From NCBI RefSeq assembly GCF_036700095.1, contig NZ_CP144918.1, positions 2,729,001 to 2,793,000 of the forward strand: a stretch of DNA of 64,000 bases. Direction: 5' to 3'. Numbering within the stretch: position 1 is the stretch's first letter; every line of letters begins with the position of its first letter. The notes under the pieces are model-generated. The model was not told where the DNA came from, searched no databases, and saw only the letters and a list, made by a program, of their open reading frames with translations. This document shows, in pieces, positions 18,375-26,516 of this stretch. The position numbers were made by a program, and so were the translations under genes. The stretch comes from Pelagerythrobacter marensis. Lineage in GTDB: Bacteria; Pseudomonadota; Alphaproteobacteria; Sphingomonadales; Sphingomonadaceae.

Positions 18375-20587
18375 TGGCGGAATCGACACTCCCCTTGACG
18401 AAGCGCAATCCGCGCTGGTGGCGGCGCTTCGTCGTTGCATCGCGGCGAGCCAATTTCTTCCTCCTGCTGGAGATCGTCTCCGCGGTCTCGCTGGCCGCGA
18501 TGATACTGACCACCTGGCTGACGTTCGACAGGGCGCCGGCCGACGGGCAGCTCGTTCCGGCAGGGCAGATCGCCAGCCTGCTGATCGGAACGCTGTTGCC
18601 GGCGATGGCGCTTGTGGTCCTGTTCGGTCGGCGACTGGCCCTGCGCCGGGCGGCGGGCAGCACGGCCCGTTTGCACGTCAGGCTGGTGTTTTTCTTTTCG
18701 CTGGTCGCGGCTGTTCCCACGCTGCTCGTAGCGGCTTTCGCGGCAGTGCTCTTCCAGTCGGGCGTGGACTTCTGGTTCTCCGACGATTCGCGCGGCCTGA
18801 TGCGCAACGCCAATGAGTTTGCGCGTTGGTACTACGAGGAAAACCAGCTGGAAGTCGCCAATCACACAGTCGCGATGGCTGGCGACCTGCGCTACTATCT
18901 CGAGCGCGGCAGTCTGACCGACGGCGGATTCGAGGATTATTACCGGTATCAGGCCGAAGGCCGGAACATCAACGAATCGGCCATTCTCCAACGCGTCGCG
19001 GACGGCAGCTTGCGAACCGCCGCGATGTTCGGGCTGCTGGCCGACAACGATCCGACGCGGCTCGATTCGTCGATCTTCGACCGGGTCGGGAGCGAGGAGC
19101 CCGTCGTCGTGCAGAGCGAGACGGAACGGATCGAGGCCATCGCTGCCATCGATCGCGACAGCGGCATCTTTCTCTACAACGCACGAAATTCCAGGGCCTT
19201 CGCCTTCGACCTTTGGGATCGCGCCAATTCGATCTCGGCCAACTACGAGATGCTGACCCAGCGGGGGAGGGCGCTTCAGTTGCGCTTCAACCTCGCGCTG
19301 TTCTTCGTTTCGCTGGGATTGCTCGCGCTGGCCGTATGGTTCGCGCTGCGCTTCGCCGATCGACAAGTGGAACCGCTCACCGACCTCGTCGGCGCGGCGC
19401 GACAGGTCGGCGCGGGCAACTTCGCGTTGCGGGTGGAAGGGCGCACCGGCCCCGACGAGATCGGTCTGCTCAATCGCGCATTCAACCGAATGACAGCCCA
19501 GATCGAAAAGCAGACCGATGCGCTGGTCAGCGCCAACCGGCAGCTCGAAAATCGTCGCGCATTTATGGCAACGGTGCTCGAATCGGTTACCGCAGGTGTC
19601 ATCTCGGTCGATCAGGATCGCCAGGTCCTGTTGATGAACGGTTCGGCGCAGGCGCTCCTTCTCGACGAAGGCTCGCCGCCGCCTATCGGGCTGACACTCG
19701 ACGAATTGACTCCGCCGATCGCGGCACTGGTGAACGGCGGAATCGATCGGGGGGTCGTCAACCAGACGGTCGCCGGCGAACTGCTGACGCTCGCCGTCAA
19801 GATCGCGGACTTCTCCGAAGGCAAAGTGATCACGTTCGAGGATATTACGCGCCAGCTGCTCGACCAGCGACAAGCCGCCTGGTCCGATGTCGCACGCCGT
19901 ATCGCGCACGAAATCAAGAACCCGCTTACCCCGATCCAGCTCGCTACCGAGCGGCTGAAGCGCCGCTATCGCTCGCAGATCGAAAACGACGGCGAGTTGT
20001 TCGACGAGCTGACCAGCACGATCGTGCGCCAGGTCGGCGACCTGCGGAAGATGGTGGACGAGTTTTCCTCGTTCGCGCGCCTGCCGAAGCCGGTCTTCCG
20101 GCAGGAAGACGCGCTCGATCTCGTGCGTCAGGCGCTCTTTCTCCAGGAAGTGGCGCATCCCGAAATCGATTTCCGGTTCGAATTCGACGGGACTGGCCCG
20201 GTAACGCTCGCCTGCGATCGCCACCAGGTGGGGCAGGCGATGACCAATGTGCTCAAGAATGCGGTCGAAGCCGTCGAAGCCCGCAAACGCAATGCCGAGC
20301 CGGATTTCAGGGGGCGGATCGCAGTGTCCATCGTTCCCGGCGAGGACGATGTCGTGGTCGCGGTGGAGGATAACGGAGTCGGCCTGCCGCAGGACCGCGA
20401 CCGGATCGTCGAACCTTATGTGACGACGCGCGAGAAGGGGACCGGGCTCGGCCTCGCGATCGTCAACAAGATTGTCGAAGAGCACGGGGGGGAAATGGCT
20501 TTTGCAACTGCGGCGGGCGGGGGAACGCGAGTCACCCTGCGCTTTGCGCGCAACCCATCGCTGCAGGGGAGCGAAGCGGCGGAATGA
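18374..20587 (+). CDS. ntrY: Nitrogen/redox sensor histidine kinase NtrY
   Basis: A membrane-bound kinase of about 737 residues, partner of NtrX. Three closely spaced N-terminal helices (FFLLLEIVSAVSLAAMILTT; IASLLIGTLLPAMALVVLF; LVFFFSLVAAVPTLLVAAF) are followed by a periplasmic region and a fourth helix (LALFFVSLGLLALAVWFAL), then HAMP, PAS (VTAGVISVDQDRQVLLMNG) and kinase domains ([33 protein letters not shown]). The start is uncertain: the open frame begins at a TTG (18320), and the GTG at 18374 is my choice. Relatives respond to nitrogen, and in some species to oxygen. Confidence 0.93.
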   Translation: MAESTLPLTKRNPRWWRRFVVASRRANFFLLLEIVSAVSLAAMILTTWLTFDRAPADGQLVPAGQIASLLIGTLLPAMALVVLFGRRLALRRAAGSTARLHVRLVFFFSLVAAVPTLLVAAFAAVLFQSGVDFWFSDDSRGLMRNANEFARWYYEENQLEVANHTVAMAGDLRYYLERGSLTDGGFEDYYRYQAEGRNINESAILQRVADGSLRTAAMFGLLADNDPTRLDSSIFDRVGSEEPVVVQSETERIEAIAAIDRDSGIFLYNARNSRAFAFDLWDRANSISANYEMLTQRGRALQLRFNLALFFVSLGLLALAVWFALRFADRQVEPLTDLVGAARQVGAGNFALRVEGRTGPDEIGLLNRAFNRMTAQIEKQTDALVSANRQLENRRAFMATVLESVTAGVISVDQDRQVLLMNGSAQALLLDEGSPPPIGLTLDELTPPIAALVNGGIDRGVVNQTVAGELLTLAVKIADFSEGKVITFEDITRQLLDQRQAAWSDVARRIAHEIKNPLTPIQLATERLKRRYRSQIENDGELFDELTSTIVRQVGDLRKMVDEFSSFARLPKPVFRQEDALDLVRQALFLQEVAHPEIDFRFEFDGTGPVTLACDRHQVGQAMTNVLKNAVEAVEARKRNAEPDFRGRIAVSIVPGEDDVVVAVEDNGVGLPQDRDRIVEPYVTTREKGTGLGLAIVNKIVEEHGGEMAFATAAGGGTRVTLRFARNPSLQGSEAAE

Positions 20588-20609
20588 TATCTTGCAAGGA
20601 GTATTGTCG

Positions 20610-21995
20610 ATGACCCTCGAAATTCTCGTCGTGGACGACGAACGCGACATTCGCGAGCTCGTTTCCGGCGTGCTGAGCGACGAGGGGTACGAATGCCGAA
20701 CCGCGGGCGACAGCGGAGCCGCGCTGGCCGCCATCGATGAGCGCCGCCCAAGCCTGGTCCTTCTCGACGTCTGGCTCCACGGAAGTCCGATGGACGGGCT
20801 CGAAGTGCTCGACGAGATCAAGAAGCGCGAGCCCGAGCTGCCGGTGATCATCTTTTCCGGGCACGGCAATATCGACACTGCCGTTTCCGCCGTCAGTCGC
20901 GGGGCGGTGGATTTCATCGAGAAGCCGTTCGAAGCGGAAAAGCTGCTCCACCTCGTCGCGCGCGCCACGGAGACCGAGCGGCTGCGCCGCGAAAATACCA
21001 GGTTGCGGCAGGGTTTCAGCGTCGGCGAGGAATTCACCGGCAATTCTTCGGTCATCAACCAGGTCCGCGCCACGCTGAAACGGGTGGCGGGCACTGGCAG
21101 CCGGGTTCTTATCAGTGGCCCGGCGGGCGCGGGAAAGGAAGTCGCCGCCCGGCTTCTGCACAGCTGGAGCGGGCGTGCCGACGGCGGGTTCGTGATCGTC
21201 AATTCGGCGAGGATCACGCCCGAGCGTTTCGAGCAGGAACTGTTCGGCGAGGAATCGGACGGCAAGCTCGTCCGGCCCGGCCTGCTCGAACTGGCGGATG
21301 GCGGGACGCTCTACCTGGACGAAGTGGCCGACATGCCGCTTTCCACCCAGGCACGCATACTTCGGGTGCTGACCGAACAGAGCTTCGTGCGCGTGGGCGG
21401 GAACCGCCAGATCGGGGTCGACGTGCGCGTCGTCTCCTCGACTTCGCGCGATCTGGCGCAGGAGATCGAGGACAAGCGGTTTCGGGAAGACCTGTTCTAC
21501 CGCCTGAACGTGGTCCCCGTCGCGATTCCCTCTCTGGCCGAGCGGCGCGACGATATTCCGGCGCTGACGCAGCACTTCTTTACCCGCTATGCCGCCGAAC
21601 AGGGCATTCCCGCGCCCGAAATATCGGAGGAGGCCATGGCCGCGCTCCAGGCCTACGACTGGCCGGGCAACGTCCGCCAGCTGCGGAACGTGGTCGAGCG
21701 AACCGTCATCCTGTCGCCGCGCGACAACCTGCACATGGTCGAGGCGGAGATGCTCCCCAGCGAAGTCATGGGCGGCAAGCTCGGCGCCACGAACGGACTG
21801 TCGACACTGATGGGTGTGCCGCTGCGCGAGGCACGCGAGAACTTCGAACGGGAGTATCTCAGTATTCAGATCCGCCGTTTTTCCGGCAACATATCCAAGA
21901 CGGCGAGCTTTATCGGCATGGAACGTTCGGCCTTGCACCGGAAATTGAAGTTGCTCGGCATGGGCGAGCGCAGCCCGGCCGACCGCAAGGGCTGA
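20610..21995 (+). CDS. ntrX: NtrX response regulator lacking the GAFTGA motif
   Basis: A 461-residue regulator with a receiver domain (VVDDERDIREL, phospho-acceptor Asp53), an AAA+ domain with Walker A GPAGAGKEV and Walker B GTLYLDEVADMP, and a C-terminal Fis helix-turn-helix (ISKTASFIGMERSALHRKL). Where NtrC has GAFTGA, this protein reads ELFGEESDGKLVRPGLLE: the sigma54-contact loop is missing. It therefore probably does not activate RpoN promoters and acts as a conventional DNA-binding regulator, as proposed for several alphaproteobacterial NtrX proteins. An AAGGAG precedes the ATG by eight bases. Confidence 0.95.
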   Translation: MTLEILVVDDERDIRELVSGVLSDEGYECRTAGDSGAALAAIDERRPSLVLLDVWLHGSPMDGLEVLDEIKKREPELPVIIFSGHGNIDTAVSAVSRGAVDFIEKPFEAEKLLHLVARATETERLRRENTRLRQGFSVGEEFTGNSSVINQVRATLKRVAGTGSRVLISGPAGAGKEVAARLLHSWSGRADGGFVIVNSARITPERFEQELFGEESDGKLVRPGLLELADGGTLYLDEVADMPLSTQARILRVLTEQSFVRVGGNRQIGVDVRVVSSTSRDLAQEIEDKRFREDLFYRLNVVPVAIPSLAERRDDIPALTQHFFTRYAAEQGIPAPEISEEAMAALQAYDWPGNVRQLRNVVERTVILSPRDNLHMVEAEMLPSEVMGGKLGATNGLSTLMGVPLREARENFEREYLSIQIRRFSGNISKTASFIGMERSALHRKLKLLGMGERSPADRKG

Positions 21996-22127
21996 ACCCG
22001 AAGCGCGAAATTCCATTGCTCGCGGGCACCAAGAGCGGCATAGTCGGTTGACTATCCGGTTGGCGATTTTTCTCCGTCAGCCAGAATGCGGACCGCAAGG
22101 GCGGCCGCCAAGAAGAAGGACGCAAAC

Positions 22128-22667
22128 ATGCCTAGCGGACAGACACTTTCCGCGCGCCCCAAGGCGAAATCTGCTGAGGAGCCCAAACAGGGGCGCCAGC
22201 CCAATCTGCAGGATGCCTTTCTGAACATCCTGCGCAAGAACAAGACCCCGGTGACGATGTTCCTCGTAAAAGGGGTCAAGCTGCAGGGCATTGTGACCTG
22301 GTTCGACAATTTCTCCATCCTTCTGCGGCGGGACGGACAGTCGCAGCTGGTCTACAAGCACGCGATTTCGACCATCATGCCTGCCCAACCGATGGATGCG
22401 AAGCAGTTCGCCAGCCAGGATTCGAGCAAGAAGCAACGCTTGCTGCAGGATGTCTTCCTTTCGCGCGTGCGCGATGCCGAAGCGCAAGTGACGATGTTCC
22501 TCGTGAACGGCGTGATGCTCCAGGGGGCGATCGCGGCGTACGATCTCTTCTGCATGCTGCTCGAGCGCGAAGGCTACGTCCAGCTGGCTTACAAGCACGC
22601 GGTTTCGACGATCCAGCCTGCTACGCCGGTGGATCTCACCGACGACTGGGAAGGCGACGAAGACTGA
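22128..22667 (+). CDS. hfq: Tandem Hfq: two Sm-like RNA-chaperone domains in one chain
   Basis: A 179-residue protein with two complete Hfq domains, residues about 26-85 and 105-164, joined by a polar linker. Each has the Sm1 core ([24 protein letters not shown]) and the Sm2 signature (YKHAIST; YKHAVST), so this is not a normal Hfq with an extended tail. Domain 1 keeps most RNA contacts. Domain 2 has D116 and E118 at rim positions that are Arg in E. coli, and Leu140 at the Gln41 position. Three such chains could form the usual six-fold ring. The ATG at 22128 follows AAGAAGGA; an upstream ATG at 22086 is less likely. It lies between ntrX and hflX. Confidence 0.96.
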   Translation: MPSGQTLSARPKAKSAEEPKQGRQPNLQDAFLNILRKNKTPVTMFLVKGVKLQGIVTWFDNFSILLRRDGQSQLVYKHAISTIMPAQPMDAKQFASQDSSKKQRLLQDVFLSRVRDAEAQVTMFLVNGVMLQGAIAAYDLFCMLLEREGYVQLAYKHAVSTIQPATPVDLTDDWEGDED

Positions 22668-23989
22668 GCTTCGACGACAATCTTCTGGGCGAGGTTTCGC
22701 GCGGTGCGCGGGCCCTTGTCGTATGTCCCGATATCCGCGGACAACAGCACGATCTGGATGCCGACTCGCGCCTGGCCGAAGCGTGCGGGCTTGCGCTCGC
22801 CATCGGCATCGTCGTTGTGGACGCCAGTGTCGTGCCCGTGCGCCAGGTAAAGCCGGGCACGCTCTTCGGATCGGGACAAGTCGAGAACATCGCCACCGCA
22901 TGCGAACAGCACGAGGCGGAACTGGTCGTGATCGACGGCGCGCTTTCGCCGATCCAGCAACGCAATCTGGAAGAAGCTCTTCGCCGCAAGGTGATCGACC
23001 GGACCGGCCTGATTCTGGAAATATTCGGAGAACGCGCGGCGACGGCCGAAGGTCGCCTCCAAGTCGAACTCGCGCACCTCGACTATCAGCAGAGCCGCCT
23101 GGTCCGCTCATGGACCCACCTTGAGCGGCAGCGCGGGGGCTTCGGCTTCCTCGGCGGGCCGGGTGAAACGCAGATCGAAGCCGACCGGCGCATGATCCGT
23201 CAGCGCATGGGGCGCCTGCGCAAGGAGCTGGAACAGGTGCGCAAGACGCGCGCGCTCCACCGCGAGCGGCGTGGCCGCGCCCCTTGGCCCGTGATCGCTC
23301 TCGTCGGTTATACGAATGCCGGGAAATCTACACTTTTCAATAGATTGACTGGCGAATCTGTCATGGCCGAAGATCTGTTGTTCGCGACCCTGGACCCGAC
23401 GATGCGGGCAATCCGACTTCCCGGGGTGGAAAAGGCCATCCTGTCCGATACCGTCGGCTTCATCTCAGATCTTCCGACCCAGCTTGTCGCGGCATTTCGC
23501 GCCACTCTGGAAGAAGTTACGGGCGCCGATGTGATCGTGCACGTGCGCGACATGGCAAACGCCGCGGCTGCCGCGCAGAAAGCGCAAGTGCTTGGAGTGC
23601 TGCGCGACCTGGGAATTGCGGAAGGGGAAGGGGGCGAAAGCGCTATCCCTATCGTAGAGGCCTGGAACAAGATCGATTTGCTGGCCGCGGCAGAGCGCGA
23701 CCGGATGATTGAAAGTGCTCGGCAGGATGAGAACACCGTGCCGATTTCGGCGGTCACCGGGGAAGGGGTGGGGGCACTGCTTGCGCGGATCGACGCATTG
23801 CTGACCGCCGGCGCCAAAGTGCACGAGTTCGTACTGCCTGCTGCACGAGGGCAGAAAATCGCCTGGCTCCATGCGCATGGCCAAGTGCTCGAAGATGATG
23901 TCGTGGATGGCGGGGACGAGCCGAAGCGCCGCGTCCGGGTGCGATTGACGCCCAAGGAACTGGGACGGTTTGCAAGCCTGGACAGCTAG
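22664..23989 (+). CDS. hflX: Ribosome-associated GTPase HflX, apparent CTG start
   Basis: About 441 residues if translation starts at the CTG that overlaps the hfq stop (CTGA). HflX splits stalled ribosomes and usually follows hfq. The N-terminal domain ([44 protein letters not shown]), the coiled region with [15 protein letters not shown], and the G domain ([19 protein letters not shown]) are all present. No ATG, GTG or TTG occurs in frame before the GTG at 22817, which would delete about 50 conserved residues. GGGAAGG at 22648-22654 is well placed for the CTG. Confidence 0.9.
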   Translation: MSFDDNLLGEVSRGARALVVCPDIRGQQHDLDADSRLAEACGLALAIGIVVVDASVVPVRQVKPGTLFGSGQVENIATACEQHEAELVVIDGALSPIQQRNLEEALRRKVIDRTGLILEIFGERAATAEGRLQVELAHLDYQQSRLVRSWTHLERQRGGFGFLGGPGETQIEADRRMIRQRMGRLRKELEQVRKTRALHRERRGRAPWPVIALVGYTNAGKSTLFNRLTGESVMAEDLLFATLDPTMRAIRLPGVEKAILSDTVGFISDLPTQLVAAFRATLEEVTGADVIVHVRDMANAAAAAQKAQVLGVLRDLGIAEGEGGESAIPIVEAWNKIDLLAAAERDRMIESARQDENTVPISAVTGEGVGALLARIDALLTAGAKVHEFVLPAARGQKIAWLHAHGQVLEDDVVDGGDEPKRRVRVRLTPKELGRFASLDS

Positions 23990-23992
23990 CGA

Positions 23993-24754
23993 TCAGTCCT
24001 CTTCGCGCTTGACCCGCTGCCAAAGGGCTTCCTGCTCTTCCAGCGGAAGGTCGGCGAGCGTCCCTTCGGCGAGGCTTTCCATAGCGCGAAAACGGCGTTC
24101 GAACTTTGCATTGGCGGCGCGCAAGGCATCCTCGGCCGAGATGCCATGCGCGCGCACGAAATTGACGGCGGAGAACAGCAGATCGCCGGCCTCCGCGATG
24201 CGTTCCTCCCGACTTTCGGCCTGATCCAGCTCATCCATCTCCTCCACGACTTTGGCGCGCGGGCCGACTGTGTCGGGCCAGTCGAAGCCTAGCCGTGCCG
24301 CGCGCTTCTGGAGCTTTTCCGCCCGGGACAAAGCGGGCAGTGCCACGGCCACACCGTCCAGCGCGCTCTGGGCGCCCTTGGCCGACCGTTCCTCCGCCTT
24401 GATCGCTTCCCAACGCTCTTCGCGCATTCCGCCGGCCCACTGGGCATCGCCGAAAATGTGAGGATGACGCGCCTCCAGCTTGTCGGAAATCGCGCCAGCG
24501 ACGTCGTTGAAATCGAAGTGCCCGGCTTCCTCTGCGATCCGCGCCTGAAACACCACCTGAAACAGAAGATCGCCGAGTTCGTCGCGAATATCCGACAGAT
24601 CGCCGCGAGCAACTGCATCGGCAACCTCGTAGGCTTCCTCGATCGTGTGCGGCACGATCGTCTCGAACCGTTGGGCGCGATCCCACTCGCAACCGTTCAC
24701 CGGATCGCGCAAGGCGACCATTAAGCGGAGGAGGCGGTCAAGCTGATCGGGCAT
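23993..24754 (-). CDS. mazG: Nucleoside triphosphate pyrophosphohydrolase MazG
   Basis: A 253-residue tandem-domain MazG that hydrolyses NTPs to NMPs and pyrophosphate, limiting misincorporation and affecting ppGpp stress signalling in E. coli. Domain 1 shows EEAYEVADAV and DELGDLLFQVVF, the EExxE and ExxD magnesium-binding pattern; the shorter second repeat has EEMDELDQAESREERIAEAGDLLF. Its stop lies three bases from the convergent hflX stop. It sits at the end of the long leftward run but is separated from the last gene by an AT-rich palindromic spacer and may have its own promoter. Confidence 0.95.
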   Translation of the reverse strand: MPDQLDRLLRLMVALRDPVNGCEWDRAQRFETIVPHTIEEAYEVADAVARGDLSDIRDELGDLLFQVVFQARIAEEAGHFDFNDVAGAISDKLEARHPHIFGDAQWAGGMREERWEAIKAEERSAKGAQSALDGVAVALPALSRAEKLQKRAARLGFDWPDTVGPRAKVVEEMDELDQAESREERIAEAGDLLFSAVNFVRAHGISAEDALRAANAKFERRFRAMESLAEGTLADLPLEEQEALWQRVKREED

Positions 24755-24765
24755 ATGCTAGAGCG

Positions 24766-24779
24766 ATAATATATATTAT
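24766..24779. promoter_or_regulatory. Perfect 14-bp AT-only palindrome upstream of mazG
   Basis: ATAATATATATTAT lies 12 bases before the mazG start within a short AT-rich island, striking in this GC-rich sequence. On the mazG-coding strand the surroundings contain TATATT- and TATTAT-like -10 candidates. It may be an internal promoter or operator for mazG. Confidence 0.45.
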
Positions 24780-24808
24780 GTTAAATAAGAGGGGTGCCGA
24801 GTTGGACT

Positions 24809-24979
24809 CTATCCCAGGATCAGGCCGAACAGGACGGCCACACCTCCGAATATCACAACCCAGATCAGCACCATCCGAACGCTCTTCTTCCAGTCGAGAC
24901 GGAACGAAGCGAAGGCGCTGAGCGCGAGGATCAGCCAGCCGACCAGCGCGACCAGCCGAACCGTATCGTATTCGTTCAT
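24809..24979 (-). CDS. Small two-helix membrane protein coupled to the MBL gene
   Basis: A 56-residue protein, MNEYDTVRLV followed by two hydrophobic helices: ALVGWLILALSAFA, a basic turn (FRLDWKKSVR), and MVLIWVVIFGGVAVLFGLIL. The ATG overlaps the TGA of the metallo-hydrolase gene (ATGA), which argues for real translation. The layout predicts a hairpin in the inner membrane. I do not recognise a named family. It is the last gene of the overlapping run before the mazG promoter region. Confidence 0.75.
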   Translation of the reverse strand: MNEYDTVRLVALVGWLILALSAFASFRLDWKKSVRMVLIWVVIFGGVAVLFGLILG

Positions 24980-25743
24980 ACCGCGATCTCCAGCCCGTCG
25001 TAGCCGACAACTACGCCATGCGGCACTTCGTCGGTCAACGACCGGTAATCCATGCTCTTGTCCAGATGCGTCAGAACCGTCTGTCGTGCACCGCAGCGGT
25101 CCGCAAGTTCAAGAGCCATCGCCAGGTGCGCATGCGTCGGATGCGGCTCTCGTCGCAGGCAGTCCGTCACCAGCAGGTCGACATCGGCAAAGGTGTCGAT
25201 CATCTCGTCGCGAATCTCACTGAAATCCGTGGCGTAAGCAACGGATTTCCCGTCGCATTCGAAACGAAAACCGGTGGTCTGTGCCGGCCCGTGCGGCATC
25301 TGGCACCAGCTTACCGAAAACCCGGCACAGAGTCGCAGGCGGTCGAGCGCCTCGAGCGAGACGATCGTGGGATAGCCATGCTGGCCAGCAAAGACATAAT
25401 CGAACCGGCGCCGCAGCCGTTCGGCCGTATAGGCCGAGGCGTAGCCGGGTATCGGACCGCCACGACCATAGCGGAGCACGCGAAGATCGTCGATCCCGTG
25501 GCAATGATCGGCATGATCGTGAGTCCAGAACACGGCGTCGATCGCGTCGATCCCGTTGGCCAGGAGCTGCTGGCGCAGATCGGTCGAGGTATCGATCAGC
25601 AGCCGCCGGCCTTCGTTGCTCTCCAGCATGATGGACACACGGGTCCGGCGATTTCTGGGTTCGGACGGATCGCAATCGCCCCAGTCGTCCCCAATCCTGG
25701 GGACGCCTGTCGAGGTCCCCGAACCGAGAACGAGGCACTTCAT
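24976..25743 (-). CDS. PhnP-like metallo-beta-lactamase-fold phosphodiesterase
   Basis: A 255-residue MBL-fold hydrolase. It begins with LVLGSGTSTGVPRIG and CDPSEPRNRRTRVSIML, typical of the PhnP branch, and has the metal-binding motif THDHADHCHG (HxHxDH), the downstream His in HGPAQTTGF, and Asp in YATDFSE. PhnP itself is a cyclic phosphodiesterase in phosphonate use; here, with no phn genes, the substrate is unknown. The gene follows tatD in an ATGA overlap and precedes the small membrane protein, an order also seen in other alphaproteobacteria. Confidence 0.9.
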   Translation of the reverse strand: MKCLVLGSGTSTGVPRIGDDWGDCDPSEPRNRRTRVSIMLESNEGRRLLIDTSTDLRQQLLANGIDAIDAVFWTHDHADHCHGIDDLRVLRYGRGGPIPGYASAYTAERLRRRFDYVFAGQHGYPTIVSLEALDRLRLCAGFSVSWCQMPHGPAQTTGFRFECDGKSVAYATDFSEIRDEMIDTFADVDLLVTDCLRREPHPTHAHLAMALELADRCGARQTVLTHLDKSMDYRSLTDEVPHGVVVGYDGLEIAV

Positions 25744-26516
25744 GCCGCAGCCCTGGAAAACAATCGGAAGAAGTTGCCCGTCGTCGTCTCGGCAAGACGT
25801 TCGAACGCTTCCCCCCGCAGGTCGGCCAGAAATTCGGCCGTATTGCGGACAAACGCCGGCTCGCAGGGTTTGCCGCGATGCGGCACAGGCGCCAGGAACG
25901 GGCTGTCGGTTTCGACCAGCAGGCGATCGGCAGGCAAATCTTTAGCGATTTCCTGCAGTTCCCTGGCATTTTTGAACGTCACGATACCCGACAGCGAGAT
26001 CGAAAGGCCCAGATCCAGCACCGCACGCGCGAAATCGCGCGATGCCGTGAAACAGTGGATCAGCGCGGGGAAGGCCCCCTTCCCCATTTCGTCGGCAAGG
26101 ATCGCGGCCGTATCGGCGTCGGCATCGCGGGTATGGATGATGATCGGCAGCCCCGTTTCGCGCGCCACGCCGATATGCATGCGAAACAGCGCCTGCTGAA
26201 CCGCGCGATCGGACTTGTCGTAATAGTAATCGAGGCCGGTTTCGCCGATCCCGATCACGCGCGGATCGCGGGCTGCATCGTGCAGTTCCGCCGCCCCCAG
26301 ATCCTCGTGCGCATCGGCCTCGTGCGGGTGGATCCCTACGCTGGCCCAGACGTCGTTCTCGCGACGCGCCGTCCCCACTACCCGCTCCCATTCGCTGCGG
26401 CGGGTGGAGATGTTGAGAAACCCGCCGACGCCTGCGGCACGCGCCCGCGCCAGGGCCTCGCGCTGGTTCTCGACCAGCCCCTCGTATTCCAGATGGCAGT
26501 GGCTGTCGATCAGCAT
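25740..26516 (-). CDS. tatD: TatD-family metal-dependent DNase/hydrolase
   Basis: A 258-residue TIM-barrel hydrolase. Metal ligands are visible in MLIDSHCHLEY (HxH), IGIGETGLDYYYD (Glu), IIIHTRDAD (His) and LIHCFTAS (His), with the final VETDSPFLAP (Asp). TatD enzymes are magnesium-dependent nucleases. The open frame extends upstream within metG, but the ATG at 26516 overlaps the metG TGA and begins exactly at the conserved motif. It is part of the metG-tatD-MBL gene order common in bacteria. Confidence 0.95.
   Translation of the reverse strand: MLIDSHCHLEYEGLVENQREALARARAAGVGGFLNISTRRSEWERVVGTARRENDVWASVGIHPHEADAHEDLGAAELHDAARDPRVIGIGETGLDYYYDKSDRAVQQALFRMHIGVARETGLPIIIHTRDADADTAAILADEMGKGAFPALIHCFTASRDFARAVLDLGLSISLSGIVTFKNARELQEIAKDLPADRLLVETDSPFLAPVPHRGKPCEPAFVRNTAEFLADLRGEAFERLAETTTGNFFRLFSRAAA

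Noticed and set aside
18236-21265. A 1009-codon minus-strand open frame antisense to ntrY and ntrX.
   Set aside because: The sense-strand genes have complete kinase and regulator motifs; the antisense product has none and strongly biased composition.
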